The notes beneath the pieces are model-generated. The model had not been told where the DNA came from and did not search any database. It saw only the letters and a list, made by a program, of their open reading frames with translations. The position numbers were made by a program, and so were the translations under genes. A stretch of 64,000 bases of DNA from Thuidium tamariscinum (taxonomy: Eukaryota; Streptophyta; Bryopsida; Hypnales; Thuidiaceae): NCBI GenBank assembly GCA_947034885.2, contig OX344756.2:20195489-20259488 (forward strand). Direction: 5' to 3'. This document shows, piece by piece, positions 1-10,893 of the stretch. The first letter of the stretch is position 1. Each line of letters begins with the position of its first letter.

Positions 1-144
1 TCTGAGTCGCAGGTCTCCATCACTGTTGATGGTCCACCACTGCAAGAGACATGTACTTGTGCTTGCAGTGGTCCTATAGGTCCACAGGTTCCAGTCTTCA
101 TTCACCTCAGCTTAGATTCTGAGGAAGATGTAGAGATTGACTAG
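1..144 (+). CDS. possible 3' terminal exon of an unidentified gene (partial)
   Basis: Frame 1 is open from the window edge to a TAG at 142-144, giving about 47 codons. It contains a short Cys cluster (T-C-T-C-A-C) and an acidic end (SEEDVEID). An AT-rich stretch that reads like a 3' UTR or intron follows. I do not recognise the product. It could be the last exon of an upstream gene, or an early part of the gene that starts at 336. The call rests only on an open frame and a change in composition. Confidence 0.25.
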   Translation, partial: SESQVSITVDGPPLQETCTCACSGPIGPQVPVFIHLSLDSEEDVEID

Positions 145-335
145 GTTCTGTTTTTCCAAAAAGTTTTATATTCAAATGGCACTATAAAGCCTTACATATT
201 TCAAAATTAATGTTTTACTTATGTACTCTATCTTTTGAAAGTTTATCTCTTAATTCAACTTGAATTCTTCTTTGTATTTTTGTGTTATAAGGGTAGGCTT
301 GTGGTCATACATTTATGGGTGTTTTATTATTGCAG

Positions 336-3300
336 ATGGAAGTGTCTCCAGTAGTTCTTTCCCAAGAAGAAATTATCATGGAAACCCAAAATATGGATGT
401 TACAAGTCAACCCCCCATTGGTGTTGAAGCGAGGAGAGGAGTCATAAGTGAAGACGTGGTGGAGGAATTCATGGATGAAGATGACAAGGACCTGTTGGAG
501 GATGACCTCCGCCAATATCACAAGGTAGACTCTATGAATACCATTGCAGGCTTGAGGATGAAGCCAGATCATCTGTTTCGGCTTCAAATTCCCTTGTGCC
601 GGATGGTAGCGATGCCCATGGTAAGACCTACTTTGTCTTGCGATCTTGAATTGCTTGAACACGAATTTGCAAAGGGCTACCTCGACGAGGCAGCAGTTTT
701 CTACGTCACAACCACAAATGAAGCCGGAGAAAGCTCCAAATTCACAGAGGAGGAGATAGAGAAATGGGGGCCTTTATGGAGAGAGAAGAATGAGATCTTT
801 GAAGCCCACCTCCAATCTGTTCCCGAATTGAGTTTCTTGAAGAACTTGAAGTTCTTTGTGTGTGACGGGAATCACCGCCTGCTGTCATGGATGAATCATA
901 TTTCCCGGCTGCACTCCAAGGACATAACTTGGCACTATGCAGTGGACTCAATTGTGTTGGAGACGAAGGGCAAAATCGAGGTAGCTATGCATGTCATGCA
1001 TGACATTAACAAATAAGTTGTTTACTTGAATTTTGTCTTTGAAGTTTTGTTTTATGTTTTTAGAAAGTTTTGAAACTATTTCATCTTCGCTTATATAATA
1101 TGTAATGCATATACTTATAAATCCTTATTGAATTTCAGGTCTACAAAGGGCTCACACGTGAAGACCAATTTGGTTCATACCCTTTATAGGGTTCAGAAGT
1201 ATGGGCTTTTACCCATAGAGCGCTTCAATGAAATGTTGAGGCCATCTAAGCTCAAACGCTGTTCTGCACAGAAATTGAGGAAGACGTGGTATTCTATGCC
1301 ACTTGAGGTCTTCACATCCTTTGTTTTTCGGGTATGAAATTATTGTGATTATTCTTCCTTTCAATACAATGTGTTTCAGTATGTTCATTTTTGTTCTTAA
1401 AGCTTTTGTTCACATTGATTGGCCTTGGAAATATGCAGCAAGAGATTTCTCAAGCCGCAGATGCTGCAGTATGAAAGTACAACGAGATCACGCCAGAGGA
1501 AAAGAAAACTGCGGAGGGACTTGCTCACGCTATGAGATCTACAACACATGAGAGGACTGGAAAACTCAATGTGAAGATGTCAAAATTGGCCGCCGTTGCT
1601 AATCCGGCTAATGAGCCCGACTTTTTAAAAGAGGTAACTACTTTGCATACTTCAAAAAATTAAGCAAATGGTCTATACCTTGAAAATTAGAAGTGTGAAT
1701 CTCACATCATTTTTTTCAGGTTGAGAAACACTGGACTACAAACGAGGTTCCCGAGATGACTCTCGAGAAACTCCAAATGGTTGCAACATGCAATACAACG
1801 GCAGCTCACAAGATCAAATTCTTGCAGTGGTGGAACTTTTCTATTCCCTCACGTGATGCAAGGCGTTTCCCACCTAGGCCAGTGTCTGAGCTACTACTTG
1901 GACCATTTCTAAACCGTTGTGTTTGGTATGCTGGGGTAAGTAACTTACTTTGAAGTTTGTTTTCAAGTTTAACAATTTCTGTATTTGATGTTTATAATAA
2001 TTTGAATTTTGTAATCATGAGGCATAGTACTTTGAATCATGTGAATTGTAATTCTTGTTTTCTTTGATCCAGATTGAGGATGCAGTGGTGGATATTTTTG
2101 AGGGTGTTGTGAGGCATGACAACATACCTATAGATATGAACGTTCCACAGAAACCAGAGACTCTCCTTGACTATTTGGAAGGTTGGAGAACTAAGATCTG
2201 GGATCAAGGATTCCTAGCTCATCTTCGTGGAGCTAACTACTTCAAGAAAAGCGATAACTTCAACACCTTTGAGGGATCAAAGCAGACAGTAAGAAGGGTT
2301 CTTTTCCGGTGAGTCTCTAAAATCATAGCTCATGTTTGACATTATAGTTATTGAATGTCCTATAAGTCAATCTTTGCATTGGGGCACAAAAAAAAAAATT
2401 CAAAAAAATCTTGATTTGAAGTAGGAAATGAAAAAGTAGGGGGATACTTGAGCATCCTCCTCGACATAGCTCGGATCCGAGCTATGTTGAGGAGAATGAT
2501 GAGGGACCCCCCTAGTTCTTGCCCCTTGCAGAACTTGAAGTCTCAAAGTTTAATTTTTTTTCATGTGAAACTGCGATTTTAGAGTGAATTATGAAGAATG
2601 AAAAGTCCATTGTTGCATGTGATCATCCAAATTTTTTTTTGTGAAAATCAAAAAATCATGTAGGATATCAAAAACTGAGGGGGTCCTTCACCTACCTTCC
2701 AGATTTAGCTCGGATCCGAGCTACCTCAAGGACGTTGCTCAAGGACCCCCCTAGTTCTTGTCCCTTGCAGACTTTGAAACTAAAAATTCTCATCTCAAAT
2801 TGAGAATTTTGAAAAAATACTTTGTAGTTGGTATCCTTTTAAAGAGGTTGTCAAATCATTTGGTAGTTGAGATTGAATTTTATCATTTGTATTTATTGAA
2901 TCCTCTTGAAACTGCAGGTACTTCAAATATGAGCTCAAAGGTAAAGAAGCAATCAAGACTGAGGACCTACCTACCTTCTTGAAGAATTTTCTCGACCGCA
3001 ACTCCAAAGACTGCATGTATACTCCGACTCAACTCAAGACCTTCACTACCTCACATCTCAGTGGTGGTGGATGGTACATTGACTGCCCCATCTCCTACAC
3101 GCATCCGTCAGAGGTAGAGTTGCGGGCTTCTTTGGAAGGACAAGGCACCATCAACATGGACGTTGACGAGTTTCCAGGACTTAGTGAGAATGAGAGGAAG
3201 AGGGCTATTGCAAAGAGGGAGACCATGGACAGGAGGAAGGCAGCACGGATTCAACTGGCTTTGGAGCACAAGGAGAAGAAGGAGGCGGAGCGTTTGGCCA

Positions 3301-5131
3301 AATTGGCGGAGAAGGAGAAGGAGAAGGAGGAGAAGGACAAGGAGAAGGAGAAAGGTAAAGGAAAGAAGAAGGAAGAAGGAAGTGGCATTCCAACGTCGTC
3401 TGCAGTGGATGAGGGCTCCCAGATGCAGGGTGCATCACAAGGTGGATTGAAGAGGAAGGCCGTACTTCCAGACTTCTCGGAGGAGGTTATAACACAAGGT
3501 ACACAAGTCATTGCTCTTGGAGATGACGATGATGTCACCTAAGAGGAATTGCTTCTTGATGTCTCAATTTCAGAGGTGGTGGACAACGAAGGAGTCCGGG
3601 GACCAAACCCTTATACAGAGGTCATGGATTTTCTACAAAAGGTAATATTCTTCTTCCTCTTAGCAATGGAGATTGTTATTTGATTAACAAGCGTTTATTT
3701 TCTAAACTTGTTCTTGGAAATACTCATGTATTGAAGAGATGTTCTTGCAGATGGTCGTAGGTAAGGCCAGGGTGTATGACGGGGTCGTCAATTGACAGCC
3801 AGGATTTGATCTCATGATCTTTGACTGCTAGGAGAACTTGCCAGTGCCAAAGATAGGGGGGTCGAAGCACATTCCTTATTGGAACGCAGATAAGGACTAC
3901 TTTACAATTTTCCAGGCTTTCAACTTTGCACACAAACATTTGCAGGACGATGGGTGCATTGTAGTGTTTCATTCTTGGGGCCAGGACTCCTTGGAAACCA
4001 TTGTAGGACTTCTTCAGGAGTATCCAAACATCAAGAAGAAGAAGGACTGGATGGGCATGAATCGGATGCACCTTACATCGGCAGTTCACCCCGACCAAAC
4101 AGTAAGACTCTATCATTTCATTATAATAATTTAATATATTTGAATTTGTTGCTTTTTATTGTTTTCAAATCTCATGTGAGTTTTGATTATGCCTGCAGAC
4201 ATTGAAGTTTGGCATCACCCTTTTTGTCAAACATCTGGGAGCCAAGGGGAAATCGAACTTTGAATTCAGGCGCTCTCAGACCATGCTGAAGGCAAAGGTA
4301 TGCCTTCGGCGTGATGACTTGCTCATGAACTACACCACGGAGGACACGATGTTGGTGAATGACATGGATCGAATGGCGTGGCGAGGAGCTCGAGAGAAGG
4401 ACCCGCGCTTCATTCAATTCATCATTGAAGGCACCATGGATGAAGGGGACATTGTGGTAGACTGCACGGCCTCTACAGGTGAATTCTTGTTCTACAACTT
4501 CTGCACAATGAAATTATTTTTATAGAAAATCATTATGCAGATGATGTAAATTATGGTTTTTGGCAGGTGCATCCATTACTGCTTGCTGTGCTATCGGGAG
4601 GCATATTGTAGCGTTGGAGGAAGATAAGAGGATTTTCCAGCATGTCCTCTTGCCAATGACGAAGTCTGCTTCTACAGTGACCGCAGATCCAAGTGTGGAG
4701 GAGCCCACAGTTGTGTTATCACAAGACCAAGAGGCCATGGTGATAGTACCTCGAAAATTTGTTCGACGCCCTAAACCTAGTAAGTAAGTTTTTCCTAAAT
4801 TCAATTTTCTCAAATTCTTGATTTAATTTATGTTTCATACATCTAACAATGTTTCCATTGAATTTACAGCAGTGAGGGAGTGATCGCGCAGGACCAAGTC
4901 AACAAGAGACGAAGACTCATTTTGAGCCCAGAGAAGCCATTCGATCTTCCAGTCTATGCAGAGCAGGTAGCATCAGCGTTTGCGGAGTTTGGCACTTCCA
5001 AACCCAAATCCCGTAAACCTTCGTACGCTCTAAATGTCTTAGAATTCATAGATGGATCAGCATCGGAAGGTAGAGAGACTTCAGACTCTTCTAGTGATAG
5101 GGACTTTGCAGCGGAGTCTATTGCATATTAG
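336..5131 (+). pseudogene. decayed ParB-like / DNA methyltransferase-like multi-exon gene
   Basis: Ten exons can be placed at GT/AG sites: about 336-1015, 1138-1331, 1439-1633, 1720-1935, 2073-2308, 2918-3641, 3751-4101, 4199-4478, 4567-4783 and 4870-5131. The first junction is uncertain in frame. Exon 1 carries a ParB/sulfiredoxin-like motif (FVCDGNHRLLSW), as in nucleotide-binding DNA-clamp or nuclease domains. Exon 6 ends in a long Lys/Glu helix (EKEKEKEEKDKEKEK). Exons 7-9 look like a class-I methyltransferase fold. The SAM-binding motif I (DIVVDCTASTG) is split by an intron before G-A-S-I-T-A, and the acidic ribose-binding segment follows (GRHIVALEEDKR). The expected DPPY-type motif IV would lie near FDLMIFDC, where the sequence is broken. 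In-frame stops lie at 1472-1474 (TGA), 3541-3543 (TAA), 3793-3795 (TGA) and 3829-3831 (TAG), each with the frame continuing beyond. It is a distant paralogue of the gene at 36.3-44.4 kb. Confidence 0.7.
2400..2770. repeat. duplicated intron segment, each copy with an AGCTCGGATCCGAGCT palindrome
   Basis: Within the intron 2309-2917, two related segments (about 2400-2530 and 2640-2770) each carry an even-centred palindrome followed by GACCCCCCTAGTTCTTG and CCCTTGCAG. The first palindrome spans 2457-2494, with 18 of 19 base pairs matching. The second (2706-2723) is perfect over 18 bp. Each copy ends in an acceptor-like TTGCAG. Confidence 0.85.
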
Positions 5132-5229
5132 ACTCATGAAATTGACGTATCTCATAAGTCAAATCAGTATGTTTGGATTTATATTATGATTGGATTTGTG
5201 TGCTTTATGGCTATATGTTGAGTGATTTT

Positions 5230-5820
5230 CATATCCTTCAAAGTTAGCATCAAAAAAATAATATTCATATCCTTCAAAGTTAGCATCCAACAAAATGGGG
5301 ATTTAAATAAATATTGACCTTCTTTAAAGTCTCTATGCAATTAATGGGGAGTGAAATAGCTAATCACCTTGTACATTGTCTTCATTAAAAAAAATGGGGA
5401 GTCAAATCCCTAGAACCTCGTCCTGCATCTACATCCAAAAAAGGTGAACTCCAAGAAATATTCACCTCTTGGAATATCTTTTTAAAAAATGGGGAGTGAA
5501 ATAAATATAAACCTCCTACATTGTCTTCATGGCAAAAAAATTGGGAGTGAAATATATATTTACCTCCTTCCATGCTTCCATCCCAAAAAATGGGCATTGA
5601 AATAGACATTCACCTTGTAGAAAATCTTCGTCAAAAAAAATGGGGAAAGAAAAAAATATTCACCTTCTAGAATGTCTCTACCAAATGAGATGGGGACTGA
5701 AATCAATATTGACTTCCTACAATGTCTCTGACCAAAAAAAATGGGGAATGAAATAAATATTCACTTCTTATAAGGTCTCCGTCTTCAATAATGGGTGAGT
5801 GAATACAATATTTCATGTTT
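5230..5820. repeat. degenerate minisatellite, ~60-bp unit
   Basis: About nine imperfect units of roughly 60 bp, each with an A-run, AATGGGGAGTGAAAT, an ATTCACCT-type block and a TGTCTTC-type block. The array follows the methyltransferase-like gene directly. No credible ORF is present. Confidence 0.8.
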
Positions 5821-6780
5821 CTCGAAATACAATATACTTCCAAGAAATAAATGGTGAAGAATGGAAACAAACGTATGATCCTCAGGCTACTCAATTTTTT
5901 TCATCCAAAATTTGGAAATACAAGCTATTTTGATGAACCCCAAATTTTTAGATAAGAATTTCTAACCCTAAACCCTAACAATCCAAAAACAGTATAGATT
6001 TTTCAAAACCACGGTCATAGGTAAATCCACAGTTATAGATCCTCATCCACTTTTTTGGAAAAAAAATCCACTTTTTTGGCAAAAAAAAATTCCTGCTCAC
6101 AGGCTCACGCTCCTTGGCTCACATGCTAGCAACCCTGAACCTTAATGAATGGGGAAGTCATTGACTTCCCCATTTTTTTTATTCCTTCCACCACTTGATT
6201 GAATCACCCAAGTGTCACCTCACAAGACCCTAACTAGGGTTTAGGGTTTGCGGTGGAGACCCTAAACCCTTTCACCCTTCCCCATTCACTGAGCCATGTC
6301 ATTAGTACTTAATTGCACCAAATTTGTCCTTCTCCAAATAAAATAATCCCTCAGTGTACTTAAAATTTGAATGACAAGAAGTACCTAATGTCCTATTCTC
6401 CAATAAAAAAACATGTACCTTTATAAACATCGTGATGTCAAAATGGGTGGAAATAGGGGAAAAAAGTTGTCCTTTATTTGACAAGTACGCATTTAAATCC
6501 AATTGAGGACCCCAATTGAAGCCATTCTAGAAGCCCTTTGGAGAGTTCATAATTTCTCTAATGACTATGGAAAGTCAAGATTGAAATGGATACCCTTGAA
6601 CTAATTTTTAAATAGAAAAATCATAATCATTCATTTTCAAAATTGGATTATTGATGGTAAAACTAGACTTTGAAAAAAGCCTTCCAAAAATATAAACCAC
6701 TGAAAATGAACTTTTGGTAAGGTTTTCATGAACTTCAAAGTGTCTTTGACACCACATTTGGGTGCCTTGGGCATTTAGGG
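5821..6780. other. AT-rich intergenic DNA with CCCTAA traces and one hairpin
   Basis: No gene is seen. Short CCCTAAACCCTAA-like tracts occur at about 5963-5980 and 6225-6270. The only strong structure is the palindrome at 6148-6174, listed separately. Confidence 0.6.
6148..6174. repeat. perfect 27-bp odd-centred palindrome (hairpin) followed by a T-run
   Basis: The arm AATGGGGAAGTCA, a single central T and the exact reverse complement of the arm form a 13-bp stem. A T-run follows at once. A second inverted copy of CTTCCCCATTCA lies at 6279-6290, so a longer fold-back is possible. Confidence 0.85.
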
Positions 6781-6799
6781 GTATGATAAAAGTAAGAAA

Positions 6800-7095
6800 G
6801 CCACGAAGGCCAGAGCCGCGGTCGCCAGTCTTTTGGGACCTGCAGTTGCCCTCCCTTGTGTGGGCGCTTCATTCCCACCCTTGGAATTAAGCGATCACAA
6901 CCAGGTTCTAATCAATTCTACTACCTACGGGTGTCTAAGCGTCAATCCATTGTGCCTTCCAGGCAATGGATCTTTTTTACTATCCTAATTGAGGTTTGTT
7001 TCGTTCTCTTGTCCTGCTTCTAATTGCTGCTACTCTATGTGTTTCGTTCTCTTGTCCTACTTTTATGTTTGGTTCTTGTTTTATCTCTCTTCTAA
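6800..7095. other. remnant of the GTCGCC-repeat promoter type, otherwise featureless
   Basis: The segment at about 6812-6850 contains GCCGCGGTCGCCAGTC, then GGACCTGCAGTTGCCC. These match the repeats upstream of the genes at 10.9 and 19.3 kb, so this is probably a fragment of the same element family. The rest shows nothing I can identify. Confidence 0.5.
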
Positions 7096-7099
7096 TTGG

Positions 7100-7560
7100 T
7101 TGGATTCGTTTTAGCTCACTTTACTCATGGTATCTCCTACCCCATCTCTACGTCTCTGTACTTGTCTAGTCTACCTCTACGTGTTGGTATTCTTTTAGTC
7201 TATACTACGTCTTTGTATTCGTTTGGGGCCTACTCTACGTTCTTATATTTTTATCCTATTCTACATATTCATGTCTATCTGAGCCTACCTCTACGTATTT
7301 GTCTTTGTCCTCGGCTACTCTACGTATTGGTCTTGGTTTTAATCTACTCTACGTATTTGTCTTTGTCCTCAGCTACTCTACGTATTGGTCTTGGTTTTAA
7401 TCTACTCTACGTTTATGTATTTGCCTTGGTTCCTTCTACTCTACTTCTCCATATTTTATCCTATGTTTGCGTATTCATTCTTCTTATTTCTATTTTGGTT
7501 GTGGTTATCTCCCTATTTGTATTTGCTAATTACCGGACCTTAACCCTACTTGGGATGTAG
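7100..7560 (+). repeat. CTACTCTACGT-type degenerate minisatellite with a 57-bp tandem duplication
   Basis: TACTCTACGT-like words recur throughout. A 57-bp unit starting near 7291 is repeated at 7348 almost exactly. The 154-codon open frame across it is a product of the repeat (Leu/Ser/Tyr-rich) and is not annotated as a gene. Confidence 0.7.
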
Positions 7561-7787
7561 ACTTTTCCACTAACCAATCTCCTATTGCATTAATTAATTC
7601 AAATCAAAGGTAGGGTTAGATGCCCACCTCCGTTCCGTGGATCCGGTACTCTTCGCTCCACGCCACGTCCATCATTGCCATGTCTCGGTCCCGGCTCATT
7701 TTATTATCCCTTCCCGGGTGCTCTTACAATTAGGTCTTTTTTTGCAATGGCTTCCTATCTCAACTAGTTTCTATTTTATCCCCTCAA

Positions 7788-7880
7788 CTACCTAATTTCT
7801 CTATTTTCCCCTAGCTACCTAATTTCTCTATTTTCCCCTAACTACCTAATTTCTCTATTTTCCCCTAACTACCTAATTTC
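7788..7880. repeat. 27-bp tandem repeat, four copies
   Basis: CTACCTAATTTCTCTATTTT followed by CCCCTAA repeats with starts at about 7788, 7815, 7842 and 7869. Confidence 0.9.
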
Positions 7881-8189
7881 TATCTTTTTTTTGTAAGGGC
7901 CCTGGACCCTGGCCCCCGAACCCTAGCTCCCCCCTCCCCGACCTGCGGACCCGGCTGCGGACCCGACTGGCGGCCCGGCTGGGGCTCCCGGCTGCGGACC
8001 TAGCTGGGGCTCCTCGGCTGGCTGGCTGGGGGCTCTGGCTGGCTGGCTGGGGCTGGTCCAGCGCTGGAGCTGAGGCCTAACTCGTGAATTTTGGCTTTTT
8101 AGTGGAATTGGGGACCCCCTAACAAAAGAACAATTAATGTTGGATGCTAAACGTTGACTTAGTGCCAACCGTGTTGGACACTAAACGTT

Positions 8190-10150
8190 GAGTCTAACTC
8201 AAGAGGGAGGTTATTTGACACCCCGCTAAGACTTTAGGGGGTTCAAGGCTCCGCCGTAAGAGTGAGGTGTTTTGACACGTGGCTAAGACTTTAGTTTCTT
8301 AGGTGGTGTGGGGATTCATAGCTCCGCCGTCCCCTACGGGACTAAATTAACCCCGTGACTAAGAGAAGGGGGAGAAGAGAGTGGTTACACAAGTTGCCTA
8401 TCCTATAGTTCAAAGCTTCGCCGTCCCCTATGGGACTAAATTAACCCCGTGACTAAGAGAAGAGGGAGAAGAGAGTGGTTACACAAGTTGCCTATTCTAT
8501 AGTTCAAAGCTTCGCCGTCCCCTATGGGACTAAATTAACCCTGTGACTAAGAGAAGAGGGAGAAGAGAGTGGTTATACAAGTTGCCTATCCTATAGGTCA
8601 AAGCTTCGCCGTCCCCAATGGGACTAAATTAACCCCGTGACTAAGAGAAGAGGGAGAAGAGAAGGTTTACAAAGTGCAAGCATACGTTCGAAGTCACCTC
8701 CTAAATTACCCCTCGGTTCCTCACAATACTCTCCCACAACAACCCTCAATGATACGCAACACAATGAATAATCAAGTTTAGATTGCAACAAGTTCCACCA
8801 CTTGGGGGGGGGTCTCAAGTCCCCAAGTAAAGAAATCACACTTACCAAAGGGTGTAAAAACCCCAAAAGACCATCAAAGGCTCCCTTGGCATCAAAGGCC
8901 AAAGGAAATCCGGCATAACCCGGGCCCAATAGTCCTCCTCCCTTAAATGGGTAGGAGTGAGAAAAAGAGAGAATGAGAGGAGAATGCCGCCCCTTTTATA
9001 CCCAAAAGGGAGCAACACCCCCCCCTTAATCTACTAAGAATAACTAGATGAGGGAAATTAGGAGGTCCGTACATGTTTACCCCTCCCAAATCTAATTATC
9101 CACCTAAAATCTACACAATTTGAATTGGGAAATTCAAATCTTACCTAACCTCACAAAAACTTGCAAAACCGTCAAATTTACCTTCCCCAAAATCTACAAG
9201 TTCTCACATGGGAGAAGTTCCCATGTGTTCCCACCTACTTAATTTGAAATTACTTACACCAAAGCACATGAGCCACCTCCACTAACTTTTTGAGGTGGTA
9301 CTTGCTCCCACATGTGCTTGAAGTTCCCCACACGTTCCCTACGCGTTCCCCACGGCTAATGGGGCCCAAATTCCCCAAAAATGCATTGGGGGGCCTAAAA
9401 CCCCCATTTTTTCTCCATGTGCTGTCCCCAAAAGGCTAACTTTTGGAGTTTAGCTCCAAATGGCAAACGGATTGCGCCATTGGCTCCGGAAGGCCATAAT
9501 TAGCACAAAGAGACCCCCGTACCCCTTAAACTATGTCCAAATTCTCGAGGAATCTTAGCGTAAGCTGGGATCCAAGTTGGGCTAAATTCCCAACTTTTGG
9601 AGTTTAGCAATTTTGGACCCCAAACCTTCGCCAATCTTCCAAGTAGGTAGAAGGGGGTAGGAATAGACCCAAGATAGGCTCCGTTCCGATGTCGTATGGC
9701 CCCGGTACGCCGGTCAACCGCTGCTTTCGCCATTTAATTCGTCAGTTGGGGAGGAATGTCGCCGATTCGGGATCTTCTTACTATCGTTTCGTCTTGAAAC
9801 TTGGGGAAGCGCTCCGTTGGTGTGAGACCGCCTCGCCGGATTTTTAGTGGGATTTTACCGCACTTTGGGATATTCTTTCGAATTCCCACCCAAAGTCCAC
9901 CGCGGTTGACCGTCTGGGAAAATATCCAAACCATGTCGGAAAATTCCCAAACTTTAGAGGGGACCACCTATGGGATCCCCCCACTTGGATGCAAATCTGC
10001 ATCCTCATTGCGTGCTCCTAGAATTAGGAAATTGCCGGTACCTGCATTTCAAGGTTAGTATTTTATCCGTATTCTCTTCGATGCTATGGGGAGTGGGGGA
10101 TTCCTCCTAGATCCCCCTATGAGGACTTCCTAGCCTAGACAGGGCCTTCT
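8190..10150 (-). mobile_element. decayed LTR-like copy of family L (minus orientation)
   Basis: Landmarks shared with the 58.1-60.3 kb L copy occur in the same order and orientation: CAAAGCTTCGCCGT (8412 here, about 58287 there) and GATTTTTAGTG-GATTTTACCGC (about 9836 here, about 59500 there). TACGCCGGTCAACC is also shared. Boundaries are approximate. No coding capacity was seen. Confidence 0.6.
8327..8675. repeat. 94-bp tandem repeat, nearly four copies
   Basis: The word CCGTCCCC followed by GGGACTAAATTAACCC starts at 8327, 8421, 8515 and 8609, an exact 94-bp period with few substitutions. It includes the AGCTTCGCCGT landmark of the L-type LTR, so the array probably expanded inside the LTR. 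Confidence 0.92.
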
Positions 10151-10363
10151 TAGGCTTCTTACCCTAATTCTGCACATCTTCATCAAATTGGCGTCTATTT
10201 AACTAAGACCGGGCCCGTTTTGGATGCAAACTATCCTAAATCCCCCCTAATGACCAAATGGCACATTGGTATGTGTAATGCCAATATTGGTTTAATGCCC
10301 TTTTGTGGGTGTTATGAGCCTAAATACGCCTTAGTTTATGTATCAACTCGAAAAAAAGAACTC

Positions 10364-10394
10364 GTGAGTCCCCGGTGACGAATCGGGGACTCAC
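10364..10394. repeat. 11-bp perfect stem hairpin
   Basis: GTGAGTCCCCG (10364-10374), a 9-base loop, then CGGGGACTCAC (10384-10394). It lies just upstream of the GTCGCC repeats and the gene at 10.9 kb. Confidence 0.85.
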
Positions 10395-10560
10395 ACCTTG
10401 CAGGACCTGCGGTCGCCACTGCCGAGCTTCCAGGACCCGCGGTCGCCAGTCCCGCGGTTGCCCTTCGTGGTTGTACCCGCGGTGGCCTCGCAGGTAGACC
10501 CGCACTCGCCCCTACCCACACGCGCCCCTAGGCGACTGCGGCTATATACCGCAGTCGCCA
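10395..10560 (+). promoter_or_regulatory. GC-rich GTCGCC repeat block upstream of the 10.9-kb gene
   Basis: Degenerate units of GACCCGCGGTCGCC/AG type occur upstream of the + strand gene. The same unit, in the same orientation relative to the gene, precedes its paralogue at 19.3 kb. That conservation suggests promoter or UTR sequence carried with the family. Function is inferred. Confidence 0.5.
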
Positions 10561-10893
10561 CTCCTTCTCAGCGTATTGAGAATCACCCACCTAGACGTGG
10601 CTGATTGCGTGCCCATGAGTTAGGAGTTCTGGTTCGTTTTGAACTTTTGGTCTTCCGTATTGCTCCGGTCGCCCACACTACATCACGAGCACTATTGAAG
10701 ATTGATTTTTTGTAAATGTAAACATTTTTGTAAATGTGAATAGTTTAAGGTACATCTTTTGTAATGGAAAGACTTCTGTAAATGTGAAGTACAACGATTC
10801 TAGGATTTTACACTTTTATAGTACTACCTTAGTCTTACACTCTTAGAAGTTTAGAGAAAGTACATAGTTCAGCATTCTACGTACAGATTGATC

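Noticed and set aside
7096..7560. 154-codon open frame on the + strand
   Set aside because: Leu/Ser/Tyr-rich translation of a CTACTCTACGT minisatellite; no domain and no start context.
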